Source: Gemmobacter lanyuensis (GTDB lineage: Bacteria; Pseudomonadota; Alphaproteobacteria; Rhodobacterales; Rhodobacteraceae). Taken from it: 64,000 nt of DNA. This document shows, one piece after another, positions 17,395-26,095 of this stretch. How positions within the stretch are numbered: position 1 is the stretch's first letter; each line of letters starts with the position of its first letter. Under the pieces are notes generated by a model. The model was not told where the DNA came from and made no database searches. It saw only the letters and a list, made by a program, of their open reading frames with translations. Location: positions 122,180-186,179 of the forward strand of contig NZ_BMYQ01000001.1 of the NCBI RefSeq assembly GCF_014652355.1, in the 5' to 3' direction. The translations under genes were made by a program, and so were the position numbers.

Positions 17395-18321
17395 GTGACC
17401 GAGATCCCGCCCCCCGGAGTGCCGCAATCCATCGATGCGGTGGAACAGATGCTTGCCGCCGAAGGCTATGTCGCGGCGCGCGCGCTTTCGACCGTGGTCT
17501 TTCTGGCCCTACGCCTTGGCCGGCCGCTGTTTCTGGAAGGTGAGGCCGGGGTGGGCAAGACCGAAATCGCCAAGGTGATCGCCCGCGCGCTCGGGCGGCG
17601 CCTGATCCGGCTGCAATGCTATGAGGGGCTGGATGCGGCCTCGGCCGTGGCGGAATGGAACTTCGCCGCGCAGATGGTGGCGATCCGCACCGCCGAAGCG
17701 GCCGGAGGCGCGGACCGCGATCTTCTGAAGACCGAACTGTTCACCGAAGACTTCCTGATCGAACGCCCGCTTCTGGCCGCCATGCGCCCGCAACCCGGCG
17801 GTCCCCCCGTCCTGCTGATCGACGAACTCGATCGCACCGATGAACCCTTCGAGGCCTATCTGCTCGAGGCCCTCTCGGATTTCCAGGTCACCATCCCCGA
17901 ACTTGGCACCGTACGCGCGCCCAGCCCGCCCATCGTCATCCTGACCTCCAACCGCACACGCGAGGTGCATGATGCCCTCAAGCGCCGCTGCCTCTATCAC
18001 TGGGTCGATTACCCCACCGCGGAACGGGAACAGCAAATCCTCACCGCCCGCTGCCCCGAGGCGCAAGAGGCGCTGTCGCGCGAAATCGTGGCCTTTGTCC
18101 AGAAACTCCGCACCGAGGATCTTTTCAAGAAGCCCGGCGTCGCCGAAACCATCGACTGGGCGAAATGCCTGCTTGCGCTGGATGTGATCTCCCTCACCCC
18201 CGAGGTCATCGCCGATACGCTGGGCGCCATCCTCAAATATCAGGACGATATTCAGAAACTGCAGGGCTCGGCCGCAAAACGCCTGCTCGATGACATTCGC
18301 AAGGATCTGGCCCCCGCATGA
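17395..18321 (+). CDS. MoxR-family AAA+ ATPase (CoxD-like)
   Basis: 308 residues from a GTG at 17395 preceded by TGAGGAG. Walker A is GEAGVGKTE at about residues 48-56, Walker B LLIDELDRTD, and sensor 1 ILTSNRTREV. MoxR ATPases act as chaperones for cofactor insertion or complex assembly together with a von Willebrand factor A protein, and such a protein is encoded 75 bases downstream. The pair matches CoxD/CoxE of carbon monoxide dehydrogenase clusters, but no molybdenum hydroxylase genes are visible nearby, so the client is unknown. Confidence 0.85.
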   Translation: MTEIPPPGVPQSIDAVEQMLAAEGYVAARALSTVVFLALRLGRPLFLEGEAGVGKTEIAKVIARALGRRLIRLQCYEGLDAASAVAEWNFAAQMVAIRTAEAAGGADRDLLKTELFTEDFLIERPLLAAMRPQPGGPPVLLIDELDRTDEPFEAYLLEALSDFQVTIPELGTVRAPSPPIVILTSNRTREVHDALKRRCLYHWVDYPTAEREQQILTARCPEAQEALSREIVAFVQKLRTEDLFKKPGVAETIDWAKCLLALDVISLTPEVIADTLGAILKYQDDIQKLQGSAAKRLLDDIRKDLAPA

Positions 18322-18330
18322 CCCTGCTCC

Positions 18331-18387
18331 CCTTTCATCTTGGTCAAAATATCCCACGGGGGGTGCGGGGGGCGTGAAGCCCCCCGC
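18331..18387 (-). repeat. Intergenic repeat, copy A (tail plus hairpin)
   Basis: Read on the minus strand it contains GGGATATTT, four variable bases, then CAAGATGAAAGG, preceded by a 9-bp hairpin GCGGGGGGC/GCCCCCCGC (18365-18387). Copies in the same design lie at 25997-26061 and 31732-31785. This copy separates the moxR and VWA genes. Confidence 0.6.
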
Positions 18388-18395
18388 GTGCACCG

Positions 18396-19658
18396 ATGGC
18401 CACCTATGCCGACCTCGCGCTTCCTGATGATGGCAAGCTTTCGCGCAATATCCTGTGGTTCGCCCGGGCGCTGCGGAAGGCGGGGCTGCCCATCGGGCCG
18501 GGCCGGGTGATCGATGCCATCACCGCGGTGCAGGCGGTAGGATTTACCGAACGGCGCGATTTCTACTGGACGCTGCATGCCTGCTTTGTCAGCCGCCCCG
18601 AACATCGCGCGGTCTTTGCGCAGGTCTTCCGGCTCTATTGGCGCGATCCGCGTTACATGGAGCAGATGATGTCGCTCATGCTGCCCGCCATTCGCGGCGT
18701 GCAAGAGGAACGTCGCGCCGAGGCCGCCGAAAAGCGCGCGGCCGAGGCGCTGCTTGACGGTGCAAACCGCGACCTGCCGCAGGCCCCCGAGGCCCCGTCA
18801 GACGATGATCAGGTCGAGATCGACGCCTCGGCCACCATGGCGCGGGAAGAGCGGCTGAAAACGCTCGATTTCGAACAGATGTCGGTGGCCGAGATTGCCG
18901 CGGCAAAGCGGATGCTGGCCAAATTGCAGCTTCCTGTCCGCCCGCTGCCATCGCGCCGGCAGGTTCCGGCATTGACGGGGCGGGCTATCGACCCCCGCGC
19001 CACGCTGCGCGCGGCCCTGCGGCAGGGCGGCGAGATCACGTCACTGGCGCACCGTCGCCCCGCCACGCGCTGGCCCAATCTGGTGGTGCTGTGCGACATT
19101 TCGGGGTCGATGTCGCAGTATTCGCGCATGGTGCTGCATTTCCTGCATGCCGTAGCCAACCGCAAGGGGCAGGGCTGGGCGCGGGTGCATGGGTTCACCT
19201 TCGGCACGCGGCTGACCAATATCACCCGCCACCTGCGCCAGCGCGATGTCGATGCCGCGCTGCGCGCCGCGGGGGCCGAGGCGCAGGATTGGTCGGGCGG
19301 CACCCGAATTGGCGCCTGCCTGCACAACTTCAACCGGGATTGGTCGCGCCGCGTGCTGGGGCAGGGGGCGGTGGTGCTGTTGATTACCGATGGCCTTGAC
19401 CGGGATGACAGCGGCCAGCTTGCGCGCGAGATGGAGCGGCTCCACCTCTCGGCCCGCCGCCTGATCTGGCTGAATCCGCTGCTGCGCTGGGAAGGGTTTG
19501 CCCCGCGGGCCACCGGCATCCGGGCGATGATGCCCCATGTCGATGCCTTTCGCGCGGGCCATTCCATCGCCTCGCTGGAATCGCTTGCGGCGGCCATTTC
19601 CGACCCGGCCGATGCGGGCGAAAAGGCCCGGATGCTGGCCTTGCTGGCAGGATCGTGA
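18396..19658 (+). CDS. VWA-domain protein (CoxE-like)
   Basis: 420 residues. The C-terminal half is a von Willebrand factor A domain with the metal-site motif CDISGSMS (DxSxS) and a later TDGLDRDD. The N-terminal half is helical and charged (RAEAAEKRAAEALLDG). CoxE-type proteins work with a MoxR ATPase, presumably the product of the upstream gene, to remodel or load a partner enzyme. Start is the ATG at 18396; the hairpin of a repeat element lies just before it and there is no clear Shine-Dalgarno sequence, so expression may depend on coupling. Confidence 0.85.
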   Translation: MATYADLALPDDGKLSRNILWFARALRKAGLPIGPGRVIDAITAVQAVGFTERRDFYWTLHACFVSRPEHRAVFAQVFRLYWRDPRYMEQMMSLMLPAIRGVQEERRAEAAEKRAAEALLDGANRDLPQAPEAPSDDDQVEIDASATMAREERLKTLDFEQMSVAEIAAAKRMLAKLQLPVRPLPSRRQVPALTGRAIDPRATLRAALRQGGEITSLAHRRPATRWPNLVVLCDISGSMSQYSRMVLHFLHAVANRKGQGWARVHGFTFGTRLTNITRHLRQRDVDAALRAAGAEAQDWSGGTRIGACLHNFNRDWSRRVLGQGAVVLLITDGLDRDDSGQLAREMERLHLSARRLIWLNPLLRWEGFAPRATGIRAMMPHVDAFRAGHSIASLESLAAAISDPADAGEKARMLALLAGS

Positions 19659-19676
19659 CTGTTCGTGAACGAACAG
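19659..19676. promoter_or_regulatory. Perfect 18-bp palindrome upstream of yceI
   Basis: CTGTTCGTGAACGAACAG has perfect 8-bp arms around GA. It lies 100 bases before the yceI start, directly after the VWA gene stop. Nearby are repeated TGTGCA-type words (19701-19735). It looks like an operator; it is not a terminator, as the loop is too short and there is no T-run. Confidence 0.5.
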
Positions 19677-19776
19677 AGTCTGTTCAGATTCAGTGAATTG
19701 TGTGCAGATCAGCCCCTGTGCAAATTGTGCACATGCAGCATGGCTGCGCTGAAACAGCTCACGACGGAGTATCATT

Positions 19777-20352
19777 GTGATCCGCCTTTCCACCCTTTCC
19801 CTGATTGCTGCCCTTTCCGCCGCCCCGGCCTTCGCCGCGCCCGAGGCCTATGTGCTGGACCCCAGCCACAGCCAGATCGTGTTCAGCTATAACCACCTTG
19901 GTTTCTCGACCGGCTATGGCATGTTCTCGGGCTTCGAAGGCAAGATCGCCTTCGACCAGGCTGAACCGGCCAATTCGTCGGTGGAAGTGTCCTTCCCGGT
20001 GAAAACCATGCTGACCGGCTGGCAGGCGCGTTTTGATCACTTCATGTCGCCCGATTTCTTCGGCGCCAATGCAGACAGCGACGTGACCTTCAAATCGACC
20101 GGGATCGAAGTGACCGGCGAAAAGACCGCCAAGATTTCGGGTGATCTGACGCTGAACGGCGTGACCAAGCCGGTCGTGCTGGATGCCACCCTGACCCAGA
20201 CCGGCGAACACCCGATGGAGAAAAAGCCGTGGGCTGGTTTCACCGGGACCACTGTGCTGAAGCGTTCGGACTTCAACCTTGGCATGTTCGCGCCCTATGT
20301 CAGCGACGAAGTGAATGTCCAGATCTCGATCGAGGCATCCAAAGCAGAGTGA
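19777..20352 (+). CDS. YceI-family periplasmic protein
   Basis: 191 residues from a GTG at 19777, with a signal peptide (MIRLSTLSLIAALSAAPAFA) followed by the YceI beta-barrel domain: YVLDPSHSQIVFSYNHLGFS, then a glycine-rich core and SDEVNVQISIEA at the end. YceI proteins bind isoprenoid or quinone-like lipids in the periplasm. A second YceI domain, fused to a cytochrome b561, is encoded 1.6 kb away. A strong terminator follows 22 bases after the stop. Confidence 0.9.
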   Translation: MIRLSTLSLIAALSAAPAFAAPEAYVLDPSHSQIVFSYNHLGFSTGYGMFSGFEGKIAFDQAEPANSSVEVSFPVKTMLTGWQARFDHFMSPDFFGANADSDVTFKSTGIEVTGEKTAKISGDLTLNGVTKPVVLDATLTQTGEHPMEKKPWAGFTGTTVLKRSDFNLGMFAPYVSDEVNVQISIEASKAE

Positions 20353-20374
20353 TTTTTGCCCAAGGGCAAGAGAG

Positions 20375-20400
20375 AGGGCCGGGTTTTCCCGGCCCTTTTT
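20375..20400 (+). terminator. Intrinsic terminator after yceI
   Basis: AGGGCCGGG and CCCGGCCCT flank a TTTT loop and are followed by TTTT. It ends the yceI transcript before the convergent chemotaxis receptor gene. Confidence 0.85.
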
Positions 20401-20429
20401 CGTTTGGGGCGGCGTTATGCCCTGTCGCG

Positions 20430-21818
20430 TTACGCCTTGTAGGCCAGCCGCAACCCGCCCCAATGCCGCCCCTGCACGAAGATCGGGGCCGAGACATCCT
20501 TCATCATCACGAATTGCCCGTTGCCCATGTCGCGCCGATAGGCCTGCAGCAGGAAGGGGCGGGTGCTTTGCCCGGCGCCCAAGCCGACGCGGTCGTTGAA
20601 GATGCGGCGATTGCGGCAGTTGGCGGCATTCCAGACGGGGTCATTGGGGCGCTGGGGCTGGCTGAATTTCAGGTTGTGGGTGGGCAGATAGCCGTTGCGA
20701 TCCACGCAGGCGGCAAAGACCACGCGGGGCGACAGTTCCAGCAGCGGTTCCTGATGGGCGGGCAGCAAGCGATCGGTGATCGCGGTCATGCGCGACATGA
20801 CCTGCGCCGGGTCGCTGCCCGGCACGGGGCGGTAATCGGTATCGAACAGATCGTCGATGCCGATCATCCCGGCGGTCAATGCCTGTTCGAAGGCTGCGGA
20901 AATGGCTGCAGCGGTTGATTTCACCGCGGTGACATAGGGTGTATCGACCGTGGTAACGCCCAGCCTTGCACAGAGGCCGATCAGGTTTTCGCCCTTGCCC
21001 AGAACGCCATAAAGTTCCTGTCGCAGGTCGCTGAGCCGGGTGGAGCTGTCGGCCACGCCTTCGCTGATCCCGGCAATCCCGGTGCGGAACTGCGTCAACG
21101 CCTGGCCGCTGCGGCTGGCGGCCTCGGCAATCGCGTGCTGGCGCGTCACCACATCATCCACCGCCCCCGCGATCCGCAGCATCACGGCATCCACCCCTTC
21201 CGACCTTTGCCGCAAGGCACCTGCACGGTCGCGGGCACCTTCCGATGCGCTGATCAGTGCCCCGGTCTGTTCCGCAAGGCCGCCCAGAGTGGTCTGGATC
21301 TCTTCTGATGCATCCTGCGTCTGGTTCGACAGGGCCTTGATCTCGCGCGCGACCACCATGAAGCCTGCACCGGCCCGGCCCGCCCGTGTGGCCTCGATCG
21401 CGGCATTGATGGCCAGGATGTTTGTCGTGCGGGCGATCGAGAGGATATCGCTGATCACCCGGTTCACGCGCTCGAGCGCGGTCTGGAGCGCGTCGATGCG
21501 TTGCCCGATGGCCGCCACCTCACCCGAAAGGGTCTGGATCCCGTCGGTGATCGTGGCCACTTCGCGCTGGCCATCGCCCACGCAATCGCGGGCGCGCCCG
21601 GTGGCGGCTAGTGCCTCGCTGGCCGAGGTGTTCACAGTGGAGTTCGCTTCGGCCATGCGGGCGACTTCGGCGCCGAGATCTGCAAAAACGCGCGCTTGAC
21701 GGGCAAGCGCGCTATCCAGATCGTCGACATGGCCATTGGCTTCCGCCAGGGAAAGGCAAAGACCGCCCGCATCGGCAGAGATCTGCTGGAACGTCTCGGT
21801 GCGGTCTGTTGCATTCAT
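20430..21818 (-). CDS. Soluble methyl-accepting chemotaxis protein
   Basis: 462 residues with no membrane segment. The conserved signalling tip is INAAIEATRAGRAGAGFMVV followed by AREIKALSNQT, flanked by heptad-rich helices (residues ~20-270) for binding CheA/CheW and methylation. A C-terminal domain of about 180 residues (LFDTDYRPVPG, VVFAACVDRNGYLPTHN) has the look of a small sensor module. The order helix bundle first, sensor last, is typical of cytoplasmic receptors in Rhodobacter. It is transcribed convergently with yceI and probably reads a cytoplasmic or redox signal. Confidence 0.85.
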   Translation of the reverse strand: MNATDRTETFQQISADAGGLCLSLAEANGHVDDLDSALARQARVFADLGAEVARMAEANSTVNTSASEALAATGRARDCVGDGQREVATITDGIQTLSGEVAAIGQRIDALQTALERVNRVISDILSIARTTNILAINAAIEATRAGRAGAGFMVVAREIKALSNQTQDASEEIQTTLGGLAEQTGALISASEGARDRAGALRQRSEGVDAVMLRIAGAVDDVVTRQHAIAEAASRSGQALTQFRTGIAGISEGVADSSTRLSDLRQELYGVLGKGENLIGLCARLGVTTVDTPYVTAVKSTAAAISAAFEQALTAGMIGIDDLFDTDYRPVPGSDPAQVMSRMTAITDRLLPAHQEPLLELSPRVVFAACVDRNGYLPTHNLKFSQPQRPNDPVWNAANCRNRRIFNDRVGLGAGQSTRPFLLQAYRRDMGNGQFVMMKDVSAPIFVQGRHWGGLRLAYKA

Positions 21819-21982
21819 GGTCGGGCGTCTCTGATGCAGCGGGGGCTTTCACAGAGGATAGACGGCTGGCGCGGTCGGAAAAGACGCCCGCCCGACAGTT
21901 GGATACAGCCTTTCGCATGGTTCCGGGCTGTTCATCCGCCGCGCGAAGGTGCGCGGCGGCGTTCTACTGACAAGTTTTCCGG

Positions 21983-23206
21983 TCAGGGCTGTCGAATCGC
22001 GGTCAGCGTGATCGTCACGCCGACCTGGAACCCGACAGTTGATTCGTCGCCATAGCTTGCGCCCATGCCGAAGGCGCGGCGGTCGAGAACGGTGCTGCCG
22101 GACATTTCTGCGCGGTCGCCCGACAGGGTCAGGGTGAAGGGCAGGCTGACGGGCTGTGCGCTGCCGCGCAACGTCAGGGTGCCTTTCGCCTCATACCCGG
22201 TGGTGGCGGGCAGGATGTCGGCTTCGAACACCGCGGTCTTGTGGGTGGCGGTGTCAAAGAACTCGGGCCCCTTGGCTTGATCGGTGACAGACCCAAGCGT
22301 CAGGCTTGCCGTGTCGATGGTCACGGTGACATGGCCGTTTCGCCCGTCAACCGGGGTTTCGTTGAACTGGATATCGGCCTGCCAGCTGCCGAAGCTGCCG
22401 CCTACATCCGCGCCCATCTGTTTGACGGTAAATCCAAGCGTGCCGCTTTCCACGACCCAGTTGGCATCGGCTGCAGCAGGGGCCGGGGCAGGCGCTGGGG
22501 CCGTCGCAACGGGGGCGGGCGCAATGGGGGCGGGCGCTGCGGGGGGCGGCGCCGTCAGCGACACGGCCGCGGCAGCCCCCACCACATAGATGCCAAGGGC
22601 GGCCAGCGCCGGGGTCAGCGGATGGCGGCCGGCCTGTCCGGCCTCATGCCCGCGGGCCATGCGGGCCAGCGTGGCGTCGCGGTCAATCAGCGCATGTTTC
22701 AGCGCCCCGGCGACATGCAGCACGATCGAGGCGATCAGCACCTTGCCAAAGAGCCAATGCACCGCCGTGGCAGCCGTGGCCACGGTTTCGGATTTCGGCA
22801 CGAAGGGCAGGGTCTGTCCAAAGGGCCAGAGGATCGGGGCAAAGCCTTCGACCGCGGCATGATGCACCCAGCCCGACAGCGGTACCACCAGCATGGCAAG
22901 GTAGAGCGACCAATGGATCAGCTCGGCCAGCAGGGTTTCCAGCTTGCGCTCGGGGTGGAGCGGGGCGGGGCGGGTTTGCGTCAGCGCCCAGAGGATGCGC
23001 GCCGCCGCCACGAAGAAGGCGGCAATGCCGATGGTCTTGTGCAGAGAAAAGACCTGCGCCTTGGCGGCCAGCGCGGCCGAACTGTCATAGGGCAGGGATT
23101 CGGCATAAAGGCCAAGTGCGATGGACGACAGAATAAGCAACGCGGTCAGCCAGTGCAGGCTGCGCGCGACAGACCCGTAACGGGTGGCGGAATTGGAAAT
23201 GGACAT
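21983..23206 (-). CDS. Cytochrome b561-YceI fusion protein
   Basis: 407 residues from the ATG at 23206. Residues ~1-190 form a four-helix cytochrome b561 with histidines placed as heme ligands (RSLHWLTALL, LHKTIG, LIHWSLYL, VLHVAGALKHAL). A Pro/Ala linker (APAPIAPAPVATAPAPAP) follows. The C-terminal ~180 residues are a YceI domain (WVVESGTLGFTVKQMG to ESTVGFQVG). Cytochrome b561 carries electrons from the quinol pool, and YceI can bind quinone-like lipids, so the fusion couples a membrane redox unit to a periplasmic lipid-binding barrel. The separate YceI gene lies 1.6 kb downstream. Confidence 0.88.
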   Translation of the reverse strand: MSISNSATRYGSVARSLHWLTALLILSSIALGLYAESLPYDSSAALAAKAQVFSLHKTIGIAAFFVAAARILWALTQTRPAPLHPERKLETLLAELIHWSLYLAMLVVPLSGWVHHAAVEGFAPILWPFGQTLPFVPKSETVATAATAVHWLFGKVLIASIVLHVAGALKHALIDRDATLARMARGHEAGQAGRHPLTPALAALGIYVVGAAAAVSLTAPPPAAPAPIAPAPVATAPAPAPAPAAADANWVVESGTLGFTVKQMGADVGGSFGSWQADIQFNETPVDGRNGHVTVTIDTASLTLGSVTDQAKGPEFFDTATHKTAVFEADILPATTGYEAKGTLTLRGSAQPVSLPFTLTLSGDRAEMSGSTVLDRRAFGMGASYGDESTVGFQVGVTITLTAIRQP

Positions 23207-23324
23207 GGGCGTCTCCTGACTCTGGCGCGTTAGGTAGCAAAGCGCGGCAGATCGTGGGAGGGGCCGGGGGCGCACAGCCCCTGTGCATCGTGGCAGTGCT
23301 GTCGATGGATTTCAGAAAACCCTT

Positions 23325-24821
23325 TCAGATCAGATCGATAACGGGCATCCCGATGTCTTGCGTGAAGGTCACGATCACGAGAGCCGCGCCCGCCCCGTTG
23401 CCATCTGCATCAAAGGACAGCACGTGCTGGGCCGGATCATAGATCCAGCGGTCGCTGCCGTCCTGCGGGGCGCCAGTGACGATATCGCTGGCCGATACGC
23501 GCCCGGTGGCCCGGCCATAGCCGAAATCCCAACCTTCGAATTGCAGGTGATCTTCGTCCGCCGTGAAGTCGGTGATCGTGTCGCCCGCTTCGCTCCGGTG
23601 GAGCCAGATGAAGCCATCGGCGCCGCTGCCACCGCTGAGGAGATCGGCCCCCACCCCGCCGATAAGGCTGTCCGCGCCCGCGCCCGCCTGCAGCGTATCG
23701 GCCCCGGCGCCGCCATCCAGCAGATCGTTGCCTGACGGGGCCGAAAGGTCTTGCAGCAGGTCATAACCTGCACCGCCATAGAGGCTGTCATCCCCCGCCC
23801 CGCCATCCAGCGTGTCACTGCCCGCTTTGCCCGCCAGCAGATCGGTGCCCAGCCCGCCATGCAGTGTGTCCTGTCCGGCCCCGGCCAAGAGGGAATCGTT
23901 TCCTGCGCCGCCCTCGGCAAACATCTGCCCCGAGAGCTGGGTGGTCAGATCGTCATCAATCAGGTCATCGCCGTCGCCGCCCAGCAGGGTATCGCGGCCG
24001 AACCCCGAAAGCAGGGTATCGTCGCCGTCGCCACCCAGAAGGCGGTCATGGCCATTGCCCCCCGACAGGTGATCATTGTCCAGACCGCCCGAGAGTGTGT
24101 CGTTCCCCTGACCGCCATTCAGGCTGTCATCCCCGAGATTGCCCAGGACGGTGCTGTGGCTGAAGCGGCTGGTCGACTGATCGGTAAAGGCATCATTGCC
24201 ATCGCCCAGATCAACCGGACCTGACAGGGTGCCGCTGCTGGTGATCCGGTCATTGCCGCCGCGCATCTCGAGCCGCCCGGTCAGGGTGCCGGTGTTGGTG
24301 ACAAGATCAATTCCGTCGCAGCCATAGATGCCAATGGCCCCGTTGATCCGGCCACTGTTCGCCAGGCGCAGCGTGCCAAGGCCGAAGGGCGCGTAGATGC
24401 CGTAATTCACGCCGGAAATCTGACCGCTGTTCTGGATGACGGTGGTGCCTTCATCGCGGATCAGCGCCCAGATCCCGGCATTGGCGCCGTGGATCCGCCC
24501 GGCGCTGGTCATGGTGGTGCCGATGCCATCCAGCACGACACCGTTGGAATGGCTGTAAAGCCCGCGTCCGCCCGCCGTGATCACGGCTGTTGCACCGATG
24601 ATGACGTTGCATGTTTCCGCCGTGCCGAGCATCTTGAGCCCGTCATCTTCGCCATGCAGGGTGCCATGGACGGTGAAGGTGTGGCGCCCCTCCCAGCAGG
24701 CGACGCCGTTGGCCACGTTGGAAAAGACCGTGACCCCTGCCGCGACGAAGATATCGTCATTCTGGAAGAGCAGGTAGCCGTCAGCCTCACCGTTGACGCT
24801 TGTGGCGGTAATCAGGGCCAT
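23325..24821 (-). CDS. RTX calcium-binding secreted protein
   Basis: 498 residues from the ATG at 24821 (MALITATSVNGEAD). The first half has short repeating strands (NSGQISG, NSGRINGA, NTGTLTGR) like a beta-helix. From about residue 215 it has many RTX nonapeptides of the form GGxGxDxLx (GGNGHDRLLGGDGDDTLL). No N-terminal signal peptide is present, consistent with type I secretion through a C-terminal signal. No type I secretion genes are nearby. A longer upstream frame would run through AT-rich promoter DNA and is unlikely. Confidence 0.82.
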   Translation of the reverse strand: MALITATSVNGEADGYLLFQNDDIFVAAGVTVFSNVANGVACWEGRHTFTVHGTLHGEDDGLKMLGTAETCNVIIGATAVITAGGRGLYSHSNGVVLDGIGTTMTSAGRIHGANAGIWALIRDEGTTVIQNSGQISGVNYGIYAPFGLGTLRLANSGRINGAIGIYGCDGIDLVTNTGTLTGRLEMRGGNDRITSSGTLSGPVDLGDGNDAFTDQSTSRFSHSTVLGNLGDDSLNGGQGNDTLSGGLDNDHLSGGNGHDRLLGGDGDDTLLSGFGRDTLLGGDGDDLIDDDLTTQLSGQMFAEGGAGNDSLLAGAGQDTLHGGLGTDLLAGKAGSDTLDGGAGDDSLYGGAGYDLLQDLSAPSGNDLLDGGAGADTLQAGAGADSLIGGVGADLLSGGSGADGFIWLHRSEAGDTITDFTADEDHLQFEGWDFGYGRATGRVSASDIVTGAPQDGSDRWIYDPAQHVLSFDADGNGAGAALVIVTFTQDIGMPVIDLI

Positions 24822-25039
24822 GGCTGCAGTTTTCCGTTCGATTGTATATGAATTGTAAACTATTGAAATATATCGTAATTCTGGCGGCCTGTCACCTGTG
24901 CTTCGGCCGAATGTGGTAAAAATATGGCGCCCCTGTGGCGGAGCAAGGGTCAAGTGCCTGTGGTGGGCTGGTTTTTTCGCAAAGATTGCGCCTGCGCCCG
25001 CTTCCGGCTAATCCGGGGAAAACGAGTTCTGGAGGACGC

Positions 25040-25969
25040 ATGAGCCGCGCATTCGTATTTCCCGGTCAGGGGGCACAGACCATCGGCATGGGCCGGGCCC
25101 TGGCCGAAGCCTATCCGGCCGCCAAGGCCGTCTTCGACGAGGTCGACGAGGCGCTGGGGGAAAAGCTGTCGGCGCTGATCTGGGAGGGCGACATTGCGGC
25201 GCTCACGCTTACGCAGAATGCCCAGCCCGCGCTGATGGCGACGTCGATCGCCGCGCTGCGCGCTCTGGAAGCCGAGGGGCTGGGGATCGAGGCGGCAAGC
25301 TTTGTCGCGGGCCATTCGCTGGGGGAATATTCCGCGCTCTGTGCGGCGAAATCGCTGCGCCTGTCGGATACGGCACGTCTGCTGCGCGTGCGGGGCCAGG
25401 CGATGCAAGAGGCCGTGCCGGTGGGCGTGGGCGCGATGGCCGCGCTGCTGGGCCTTGATTTTGACACCGCGACCGAGGTTGCGGCCGAGGCCGCGCAGGG
25501 CGAGGTCTGTCAGGCTGCCAATGACAATGACCCCGCGCAGGTGGTGGTTTCGGGCCACAAGGCCGCGGTGGAGCGGGCGGTCGAGATTGCCAAGGCGCGC
25601 GGCGCCAAGCGCGCGCTGATGCTGCCGGTGAGTGCGCCCTTCCACTGCGCGCTGATGCAGCCTGCCGCCCATGTGATGGCCGAGGCGCTGGCGGCGGTGA
25701 ACATCGAAAACCCGGTGGTGCCGGTGGTGGTGAATGTGCGGGCCGAGGCCGTGTCCGAGGCCAACCGCATCCGCGACCTGCTGGTGGCGCAGGTCACCGG
25801 ATCGGTGCGCTGGCGGGAAAGCGTGCTCTGGATGGAGCAGGCCGGTGTGACCGAGTTCTGGGAGATCGGCGCGGGCAAGGCGCTGTCGGGCATGATCAAG
25901 CGCATCGCCAAGGGCGCCGAGACCCGCGCGGTGGGCACGCCCGAGGATGTGCTGGCTGCCAAGGGCTGA
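25040..25969 (+). CDS. fabD: Malonyl-CoA-ACP transacylase
   Basis: 309 residues from the ATG at 25040, with GGAGG 4 bases before it. It moves malonyl groups onto acyl carrier protein for fatty acid synthesis. The nucleophile motif GHSLGEYSA is at about residues 88-96, FPGQGAQ is at the N-terminus, and the catalytic histidine region is SAPFHCALM. It opens a fatty-acid cluster with fabG, acpP and fabF in the same direction. Confidence 0.95.
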   Translation: MSRAFVFPGQGAQTIGMGRALAEAYPAAKAVFDEVDEALGEKLSALIWEGDIAALTLTQNAQPALMATSIAALRALEAEGLGIEAASFVAGHSLGEYSALCAAKSLRLSDTARLLRVRGQAMQEAVPVGVGAMAALLGLDFDTATEVAAEAAQGEVCQAANDNDPAQVVVSGHKAAVERAVEIAKARGAKRALMLPVSAPFHCALMQPAAHVMAEALAAVNIENPVVPVVVNVRAEAVSEANRIRDLLVAQVTGSVRWRESVLWMEQAGVTEFWEIGAGKALSGMIKRIAKGAETRAVGTPEDVLAAKG

Positions 25970-25996
25970 TCGCCCCGCGCGGGAGGCGAGGGGAGC

Positions 25997-26061
25997 GGGG
26001 GGCTATCTGCCCCCCAAGGCCTGCGGCCTTTCCCCCCGAGGATATTTCAAGACAGAAAATG
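25997..26061 (+). repeat. Intergenic repeat, copy B (two hairpins plus tail)
   Basis: GGGGGGC/GCCCCCC (25997-26015) and AAGGCC/GGCCTT (26016-26030) form two hairpins, followed by CCCCCCGAGGATATTT and a degenerate tail CAAGACAGAAAATG. It fills the fabD-fabG gap. The order hairpin, then GATATTT, then A-rich tail matches copies A and C. Confidence 0.5.
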
Positions 26062-26095
26062 CACTGGCCGCGGGCCATGCGGGGAAGGGACTGCG

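Noticed and set aside
19661-19685. LexA-like GTTC repeats
   Set aside because: The two GTTC words are 17 bases apart instead of the seven needed for the alphaproteobacterial SOS box.
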